This document shows positions 52,767 through 57,328 of a DNA stretch of 57,328 nt, in pieces. The stretch comes from Elusimicrobiota bacterium (GTDB taxonomy: Bacteria; Elusimicrobiota; Elusimicrobia; Elusimicrobiales; UBA9959). The notes below the pieces were generated by a model that was not told the origin of the DNA, did no database searches, and saw nothing but the letters and a program-made list of their open reading frames with translations. The stretch is from the NCBI GenBank assembly GCA_012517235.1, contig JAAYVI010000117.1:64001-121328 (forward strand), read 5' to 3'. Position numbers and translations under genes: made by a program. Numbering within the stretch: position 1 is the stretch's first letter; each line of letters opens with the position of its first letter.

Positions 52767-53312
52767 TTAGTTTTTTATTATTTCCAGGGCTTTTAAGTAT
52801 GCGTCTTGAATGCCTTTTTGATTTATCTTATAGGATCTGCTTCTTTTGAATCCGAATGCCGATATTTTATTTTCTTTTATTAAAGACGATAATTCCCTGT
52901 CTATTCTTTCGGCTTTAAGTCCGGATAATTTTAGCCCTTTTGAAAGATTTATTGCGCTTAATTCTTCTATGTTTTTTACGGCTCTTTGAGCGGCCATTAA
53001 TATTAATGCGGCTTCGTAGGGTTTTAACGACGAGGTCTTTTTGATTATATAAGGGATATCTTTGTCGAAAGATACTACCGCTTGCCATATGGATTTTGCT
53101 TCGTTTAGCGCGGTTTCTTGGGGTATGATAGATAAGCCGGCGTTTTGGTTTTCGGTATTATTTGCTTGTGAAAACGGTTCTCTTATGGCCTGTAAAAATG
53201 CTTCTTTTTGATTTAAAACAAAATCTTCGCTGCCTTCCGCTTCAAATTCCGCGCCGGGCGGAAGTTTTATTCTTAGTTTGGCTTTTTTATTGTCATTATT
53301 ATTTACACTCAT
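52767..53312 (-). CDS. Hypothetical protein, next to dif-like site
   Basis: 181 residues from ATG 53312 (a second ATG at 53318 is two codons upstream). Not recognised. The N-terminus is charged and contains a strand pattern KLRIKLPPGAEFEAEG followed by a helix and a Gln/Asn-rich linker (SQANNTENQNAG); the C-terminal ~100 residues are helical with a basic winged-helix-like end (KRSRSYKINQKGI). The promoter at 53319-53347 places the predicted start of transcription at the ATG, so the mRNA may be leaderless. It could be a DNA-binding protein; no evidence beyond that. Confidence 0.65.
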   Translation of the reverse strand: MSVNNNDNKKAKLRIKLPPGAEFEAEGSEDFVLNQKEAFLQAIREPFSQANNTENQNAGLSIIPQETALNEAKSIWQAVVSFDKDIPYIIKKTSSLKPYEAALILMAAQRAVKNIEELSAINLSKGLKLSGLKAERIDRELSSLIKENKISAFGFKRSRSYKINQKGIQDAYLKALEIIKN

Positions 53313-53318
53313 AGCCAT

Positions 53319-53347
53319 ATTCTATCTTATAAACATTTTTATGTCAA
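53319..53347 (-). promoter_or_regulatory. Sigma-70-type promoter predicting a leaderless mRNA
   Basis: On the minus strand: -35 TTGACA at 53347-53342, exactly 17 nt spacer, -10 TAGAAT at 53324-53319. The -10 abuts the ATG at 53318, so transcription would start about 7 nt on, near ATG 53312. No ribosome binding site can exist in that mRNA. Perfect -35 and spacing make the promoter credible. Confidence 0.75.
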
Positions 53348-53370
53348 TATATGTCATTTTATGTCAATAT
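53341..53370 (+). repeat. Three tandem 10-bp direct repeats over the -35 region
   Basis: Three units in a row: ATGTCAATAT, ATGTCATTTT, ATGTCAATAT. The spacing is one helical turn, so a protein could bind them on one face. The first unit contains the -35 box of the downstream gene (on the minus strand) and the third gives a second TTGACA. An inverted unit (TATTGACATA) lies near 53411-53420. Confidence 0.7.
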
Positions 53371-53551
53371 AAGGCGTAATTGTTAATAAATTATCGATAA
53401 AATAGTTTATTTATTGACATAAAAAGGTCTGTTTTTGCCTAAGGATAAGTTATTTCTTCAAGAGGATGCGCATATCTCGTTGTTTTGAGATGCGCTATAT
53501 ATATGTGTCTCAAAAACCCAAGGGGCCATATCTTTTTTATGGTAGAAATTT

Positions 53552-53578
53552 GGGGGAAAAAAGAGAATTATTTCCCCC
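53552..53578 (-). terminator. Hairpin after the beta-barrel gene, probable terminator
   Basis: GGGGGAAA pairs with TTTCCCCC over an 11-nt A/T loop. In the leftward direction it lies 19 nt beyond the stop of the gene at 53598-54896, followed by AAATTT-rich sequence. The U tract is imperfect, so moderate confidence. Confidence 0.55.
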
Positions 53579-53597
53579 TCTCTCATTTTATTTTTTA

Positions 53598-54896
53598 TTA
53601 GAATTTGGCTTTAATTGCCAGGGAAGTCATTTTCACGGTCTTAAGTGAGCCTAATGCTGAATCGGGATTAAAATAAGCATAAACGGCAAATAAACTGAAT
53701 TTTTCGCCCAATTTATATTCCGCTTTAATGTCGATTTCGGTCCCTATCTTGAATGTTCCCGGATTTGATATATTTTCGGCGGCTCTAAATCCTATATAAT
53801 CGACGGAAAATAACATTTTCTTATACGGCCAATCGAAACCGAAATTTATTATATTCAGTCCGCTTATTCCCGATGGAAGGCCGTTTGCGGTATCGGAAGT
53901 TCTAAAAACATCGTATAAAGAAGCGGAAAAAATTTGGCCGAATCCCGATCTGTTTACCCCGTCGTATCTATATCCCAAATCGGCGTAAAAAGCTTTGTTT
54001 TCTTTGGCGTTTGAACCCGAATCTCCCGAAGATTTGCCGTATGAAAGGCGGGTTCTCGTAGGGCCTAAAAGAGGCATATTTTGCTTCCATTGGCCTTTAA
54101 GCAGGAAAGCGTATCCTTTGTATTTTACTTTATTGCCGGTTAAAACTTCGTCGGAAGATCCGCTTTGTATTACATATTCTCCGTCGAAAGCCAGTTGATT
54201 TTTGGACGTAAAATATCTTATGCCGGCAAAATTCTTATTTGAATTTTCGGCCGATAAATTTATTTCTTCGGCCGCGCCGCTTCTTTTTTGATTTAAAAAA
54301 TACGCCTGCCAGGTGCCGTCAAATCCGTTTTGCTGAATATTTAAGCCGTATATTTTGTATATATTATCTTGTTTATTTGTGTCTCTGAATATAAATGTTT
54401 CGGCGGAATTTATCCCCAAATAATCCGTAAAATCAAATCTTAAACCGTCGAAACCTCGTCCGCAGTCCGATAAAACGATGCCTTGCCCCAAAGTGTAACT
54501 TTGTTTGCCGAAATATGCGTTTATTCCTTCTTTATAAAAATTATATACCTTAGCATAAGCCTGATTTATAAAAGGCGAATTTATTTGCGGATAGAAGGAA
54601 AGATTTTCGTTTAAATAGGCCGAATTTACAGTAGAAGATGTTTTATCTACGCCTACGTTTTTAATGCCTACGAATACGTCCATTTTTGAGTTCTCGGCTT
54701 TTTCCAGAACTATTTGTTTTATTACGAAATTTATATAAGTATTATCGCTGTGATAGGAGAAATCTTTTTGTTTATTTTTATATATCAAATTATCGTAGGA
54801 TCTTATATCCGCGTCCACCCCGGCATTTAACTCAAGTTTTAAAGCCCAAGCGCGCGGCGATAAAATAAAAATAAGAGTCAAAATCAAATATTTCAT
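53598..54896 (-). CDS. Outer-membrane beta-barrel protein (porin-like)
   Basis: 432 residues with a signal peptide (LILTLIFILSPRAWA). The rest alternates hydrophobic and polar residues in strand-length runs, with aromatic residues at strand ends, and ends in a terminal Phe (LAIKAKF) as expected for a BAM-assembled barrel. The segment NAYFGKQSYTLGQGIVLSDCGRGFDGLRF resembles alginate-export-type porins. Partner to the porin at 55685-56962, with a REP transposase between them. Substrate unknown. Confidence 0.82.
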   Translation of the reverse strand: MKYLILTLIFILSPRAWALKLELNAGVDADIRSYDNLIYKNKQKDFSYHSDNTYINFVIKQIVLEKAENSKMDVFVGIKNVGVDKTSSTVNSAYLNENLSFYPQINSPFINQAYAKVYNFYKEGINAYFGKQSYTLGQGIVLSDCGRGFDGLRFDFTDYLGINSAETFIFRDTNKQDNIYKIYGLNIQQNGFDGTWQAYFLNQKRSGAAEEINLSAENSNKNFAGIRYFTSKNQLAFDGEYVIQSGSSDEVLTGNKVKYKGYAFLLKGQWKQNMPLLGPTRTRLSYGKSSGDSGSNAKENKAFYADLGYRYDGVNRSGFGQIFSASLYDVFRTSDTANGLPSGISGLNIINFGFDWPYKKMLFSVDYIGFRAAENISNPGTFKIGTEIDIKAEYKLGEKFSLFAVYAYFNPDSALGSLKTVKMTSLAIKAKF

Positions 54897-54914
54897 TATT
54901 TTAATTATATAAAA

Positions 54915-55511
54915 TTATTCGCAGATTAAATCTTTAATCGAGGCCAGCTCTCTTTGATATGATATCCGATCTTCGCAGAAAATTTCATAATCTTTTCCTA
55001 AAACATCAATATGATTTTTAAAAGAACATATGTTTTCTTTTTGGCTTGTAAATTCTCCGTAAGAAGAATGAGGCCAATCTTTGGGATGAGAAGCTAAAAA
55101 GGCCGTAACCGGATTTAAATGAATATATCTTGTAAGGTGTAAAAGATAAGATTCGTTTTTAATATGTATTTTTTTGCTTCTTCCTTGCCATAAAGGCCCG
55201 GCTCTTTTATGTTTTAAATTGAAATATCTCGTATAGCCGTCCAAAAGCTTTGCGCAAAAAGAAGAAATATCTTTTTCGCTTTCTGCATTTATTATCAAAT
55301 GAAAATGAGTAGGCATTAGGACATAAGAAATAATATCTAAAGTCTTTTCGCCTTTTATCTCGTTAATATCATAATCTCGAGCCCAATACATCGAGAATGA
55401 ATATCGCTTTCTAAAAGAATAAAATTTTAAGGCAAAAATAAACCTTTTATAATCCAAATCTTCGTTAAATATCTTATACCCGGCTATACTCTTATTAAAA
55501 ACATGAAACAT
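54915..55511 (-). CDS. REP-associated tyrosine transposase (RAYT, Y1_Tnp)
   Basis: 198 residues. A single-domain HUH/Y1 transposase of the RAYT type: the histidine pair in MPTHFHLIIN (about 87-95), the catalytic Tyr in HLTRYIHLNP (about 128-134), and the RAGPLWQGRSKK block. RAYTs bind and nick REP palindromes; two lie directly 5' of this gene (55523-55555 and 55589-55621). GGGGGAAG precedes the ATG. No IS ends or target duplication are seen, so it is probably a fixed, domesticated gene. Confidence 0.93.
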   Translation of the reverse strand: MFHVFNKSIAGYKIFNEDLDYKRFIFALKFYSFRKRYSFSMYWARDYDINEIKGEKTLDIISYVLMPTHFHLIINAESEKDISSFCAKLLDGYTRYFNLKHKRAGPLWQGRSKKIHIKNESYLLHLTRYIHLNPVTAFLASHPKDWPHSSYGEFTSQKENICSFKNHIDVLGKDYEIFCEDRISYQRELASIKDLICE

Positions 55512-55522
55512 ACTTCCCCCAA

Positions 55523-55555
55523 AACCTGTTATAACCTACGAGGTTGTAACAGGTT
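55523..55555. repeat. REP-like palindrome 1
   Basis: AACCTGTTATAACCT and AGGTTGTAACAGGTT around a 3-nt loop ACG: 15-bp arms with one mismatch. It is 12 nt upstream of the RAYT ATG (minus strand gene) and shares its core GTTATAACCT with palindrome 2. Likely substrate of the transposase. Confidence 0.85.
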
Positions 55556-55588
55556 AAAGTATAAGATACATAGGGAAAAAAATCAAGA

Positions 55589-55621
55589 CTTATGTTATAA
55601 CTTGCGAGGTTATAACAAGGT
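55589..55621. repeat. REP-like palindrome 2
   Basis: GTTATAACTT and AGGTTATAAC around loop GCG; core arms of 10 bp with one mismatch. Same loop position and core as palindrome 1, 33 nt away, like a BIME/REPIN doublet. It lies between the RAYT gene and the terminator of the porin. Confidence 0.82.
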
Positions 55622-55631
55622 TAAAAAGAAG

Positions 55632-55659
55632 AAGGCCCGCGGGCAAACCCGCGGGCCTT
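55632..55659 (-). terminator. Rho-independent terminator after porin
   Basis: AAGGCCCGCGGG and CCCGCGGGCCTT form a perfect 12-bp stem with loop CAAA. Leftward reading continues in CTTCTTTTT. It stands about 25 nt past the porin stop (55685). The GC-rich stem contrasts with the rest of the sequence, as expected of a strong terminator of a highly expressed gene. Confidence 0.93.
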
Positions 55660-55684
55660 GCTTTTAAAGGTTTAGACCTTTATA

Positions 55685-56962
55685 TTAGAATTTCACCACG
55701 AAAGCGGCGCCGAGCGCTGTCTGAGCGTCATCTTGTCCGCCGTTATTGTCTTTTTCAGGTGTGAACATGGCATAATAGCCTTTTACGGAAACATTTTCTG
55801 AATGATTCCAACTGGCTACGAGGTTATATTCATTGCCAATGGTGTCTTTCATGCCGGGGTTTTTTTCGGCTACTTTGGTATTGTAGTAGCTGACGGCAAG
55901 GTTTAATTTGTTAAGTTTTTCGGGAGTCCAATTTACTCCGAAATCCATAACTTTTGCGCCGTCTCCTATTGCTGTAACATAAGCATTAAGTACTCCAAAG
56001 CCATTGCCTATGATTCCGGGTCTATAGTCGGAATTTATAGGATGGAAAAGTTTTACATCGGAGCTATTGTCCTGGCCGGAGAGATAAACATATTCGGCAT
56101 TAAAACCGAGTTTGCCCATGAAATCCATGGCATAGTCGGCATTGACTTTATAAGCATAACCTTTATAGTCGGCTTCGGCAGTCGTAGTCTTATCTTTGCC
56201 GGTATTCATGTCATATTCCAAGCCTAAATTGAGGCCTTTTAAGAACATGGATTCCCAATTGGCTCTGACACCGAATAAGCCGAGATAGGATTTAATATCC
56301 GAAGGTGCTAATGATAAATAATTAGAGGAATATTCTTTATCATTTTTTTGGTAGTAATAGGCATTGAGGTTAAACCTATCTATTTTTGTAGATGCATTAA
56401 TACCACTAAGCCTTGAATCTTGATCATATGATTTGGCAAGAGTGGTGTCGTTATATTCATTTGCCATTATGGCGTGTATGTCCCAATTGCCGGTTTTATA
56501 CCAGCCGGTCCATCCGTCAATAGCGCTAACAGGCATTGAAACCGGATAGGGCCACATTTTAGGTCCGTAGTATATGACCAAGTCGCCGGCTTTGCCGTAA
56601 TATTGTCTGCCTAATTTATGGTCCATACCGAATACGCCTTTGAGATTCAAATAGGCCTGTTCGAAGAAAAGATTATTTTGTATTGTGTTGGCGTCTTCGG
56701 AAGCATCGCCATATTGTCTGTTGTTTTTTACAACGGAAACTACGGCATTGACATCATTGTTAAGATCAAAAGAAGCATTGATCATAACTCTGCTGTCGAC
56801 ATCTCCGGTTTTATCGTCCGAGCTTTTATTGAAGTCGCCGTTATTTTGGTTATAAGCATTGACTTCAACAGAACCGTCGTACTTGAAGTTTTTCAGCAGT
56901 TCGGCGCTTGCCATAGAAGCGGAAAACGCCATAACCGCGGCTATTGCTATTATTTTTTTCAT
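55685..56962 (-). CDS. Porin-like outer-membrane beta-barrel (alginate-export-like)
   Basis: 425 residues. Signal peptide IIAIAAVMAFSASMASA, mature N-terminus ELLKNFKYDGSVEVNAYN, then about 18 amphipathic strands, ending in FVVKF. KLGRQYYGKAGDLVIYYGP is reminiscent of alginate-export porins. RBS AGGAGG (56968-56974). It is likely the major outer-membrane protein: it has a strong terminator, a strong promoter and a codon pattern with more ATT-poor and GGC/GCA usage than neighbours. The structured leader suggests post-transcriptional control. Substrate cannot be stated. Confidence 0.85.
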   Translation of the reverse strand: MKKIIAIAAVMAFSASMASAELLKNFKYDGSVEVNAYNQNNGDFNKSSDDKTGDVDSRVMINASFDLNNDVNAVVSVVKNNRQYGDASEDANTIQNNLFFEQAYLNLKGVFGMDHKLGRQYYGKAGDLVIYYGPKMWPYPVSMPVSAIDGWTGWYKTGNWDIHAIMANEYNDTTLAKSYDQDSRLSGINASTKIDRFNLNAYYYQKNDKEYSSNYLSLAPSDIKSYLGLFGVRANWESMFLKGLNLGLEYDMNTGKDKTTTAEADYKGYAYKVNADYAMDFMGKLGFNAEYVYLSGQDNSSDVKLFHPINSDYRPGIIGNGFGVLNAYVTAIGDGAKVMDFGVNWTPEKLNKLNLAVSYYNTKVAEKNPGMKDTIGNEYNLVASWNHSENVSVKGYYAMFTPEKDNNGGQDDAQTALGAAFVVKF

Positions 56963-57143
56963 TTATACTCCTCCTTTTTCTGTCGTAAGCCCTTTTAAGG
57001 GCTGCTCTTCAGGGGTTTCCCCCTATTTCGCGCCCCTTATAGGTTTTCACCCGGGGCCTACGGCCTTAAAAGAGAAGCGCCAAATCGGCGCTCCGCGCGG
57101 GTTTCCCCGTTGGCATCCCTAACCGGGATTCTTTTACAGAGCA
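56963..57143 (-). other. Structured ~180-nt 5' leader of the porin mRNA
   Basis: GC-rich leader with at least six short stem-loops in the porin RNA sense: ATCCC/GGGAT, CGGG-GAAA-CCCG, AGCGCC/GGCGCT, GGCC/GGCC, AGGGG-GAAA-CCCCT and AGCCC/GGGCT (near 56989-57005). Two have GAAA (GNRA) tetraloops, and a further GGT-GAAA-ACC lies between. No ORF, no match to a riboswitch class I could name. It ends 9 nt before the AGGAGG site. Confidence 0.7.
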
Positions 57144-57150
57144 ATATTAT

Positions 57151-57178
57151 TTTATAAATATAATTATCTATTTGTCAA
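57151..57178 (-). promoter_or_regulatory. Promoter of the porin gene, overlapped by palindrome
   Basis: Minus strand: -35 TTGACA (57178-57173), 16-nt spacer, -10 TATAAA (57156-57151); TAAAAT with an 18-nt spacer is an alternative. TTTGTCA/TGACAAA (57171-57189) form a palindrome with 7-bp arms over the -35, a possible operator. The transcript would start near 57143. Confidence 0.65.
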
Positions 57179-57190
57179 TATATGACAAAT

Positions 57191-57328
57191 TAGACGATTA
57201 GAGGATTAGATGATTGGAGGATTGGCAAAGAAGCGAGATTGCGTTTTCGGGGCGAAAACATAATACGAGAGATACAAAAGAACATCTTTATATATAAGCT
57301 TTCGGCGGTTTTGAAGACGGCCCGTAGC
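57191..57328 (+). repeat. Dispersed repeat, copy B (runs off the window end)
   Basis: 138 nt to the window end. The last 33 nt are identical to the inverse complement of 40082-40114; the rest matches copy A with substitutions. Begins TAGACGATTAGA, then heptamers GATTAGA/GATTGGA, then AT-rich spacer. The copy probably continues beyond the end, as copy A continues to the left of 40082. Confidence 0.85.

Noticed and set aside
53341-53370. Tandem 10-bp repeats considered as CRISPR or as replication iterons
   Set aside because: Only three 10-bp units with no spacers and no cas or rep gene; a promoter-operator explanation fits because one unit contains a -35 box.
54915-55621. Complete IS200-type insertion sequence
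   Set aside because: No paired left and right ends flank the gene and both palindromes are on one side; the sequence fits a RAYT with REPs rather than an autonomous IS.
56963-57143. Porin leader considered as a riboswitch (c-di-GMP, cobalamin)
   Set aside because: The conserved c-di-GMP-I core and the B12 box are not visible; the many short stems do not follow a class I can name.

Overview
The window is a compact, AT-rich, gene-dense stretch of bacterial DNA. Most neighbouring genes overlap by 1-14 nt or are separated by a few bases, and many carry GGAG-type ribosome binding sites. It comes from a Gram-negative-type (diderm) organism: there are two outer-membrane beta-barrel proteins, a PorV/PorQ-like protein, an MltA lipoprotein and TRAP transport. 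Metabolism looks anaerobic to microaerobic: cytochrome bd oxidase, an A-type flavodiiron protein, tryptophanase, a lactate/glycolate-type FAD/Fe-S dehydrogenase and a radical SAM enzyme. The gene mix would fit a phylum such as Elusimicrobiota, but no rRNA or other marker is present, so that is a weak guess.

Layout. 1-1303: end of cydA and all of cydB. 1314-10519: an envelope group (pseudo-receiver membrane protein, PorV-LysM protein, N-acetylmuramoyl-L-alanine amidase, C39-NlpC/P60 protein) with a GAF-PAS protein, endonuclease III and a GapN-type dehydrogenase. 10706-20968: a surface-glycan region (methyltransferase, radical SAM, GT4, FAD mutase-like enzyme, DegT aminotransferase, two GT2, a GT39-like enzyme, a WecA/MraY-type transferase). 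20965-28615: leftward genes for OsmC, DUF1858, HD-GYP, a GlcF protein, a GlcD-GlcE fusion, tryptophanase and a DUF1646 transporter; the last four look like one catabolic operon. 28678-31715: patatin, TauE/SafE plus DUF1634, nucleotidyltransferase. 31718-37418: a leftward operon DUF6485-RidA-MalQ-TatT-DctP-DctQ-DctM. 37519-41784: an unusual Mur ligase overlapping an E1-like/rhodanese fusion, then a repeat-bearing gap, MoaD and FprA. 41867-50691: ABC-F, DUF1015, serA, serC, and a peptidoglycan-salvage trio (MltA, NamZ, SIS isomerase).

50803-57328 is different in character. It has long non-coding stretches, a very good match to a chromosomal dif site (52698-52725), a gene whose promoter predicts a leaderless mRNA, two beta-barrel genes and, between them, a REP-associated tyrosine transposase with two REP-like palindromes just upstream. 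A highly structured leader precedes the last porin. The window ends inside a dispersed repeat whose inverted copy lies at 40082-40218.

The observations most worth following are the dif-like site, the transposase with its own palindromes, the inverted dispersed repeat, the structured porin leader, the Mur ligase/E1-rhodanese/MoaD arrangement, and the GlcD-GlcE fusion downstream of tryptophanase.
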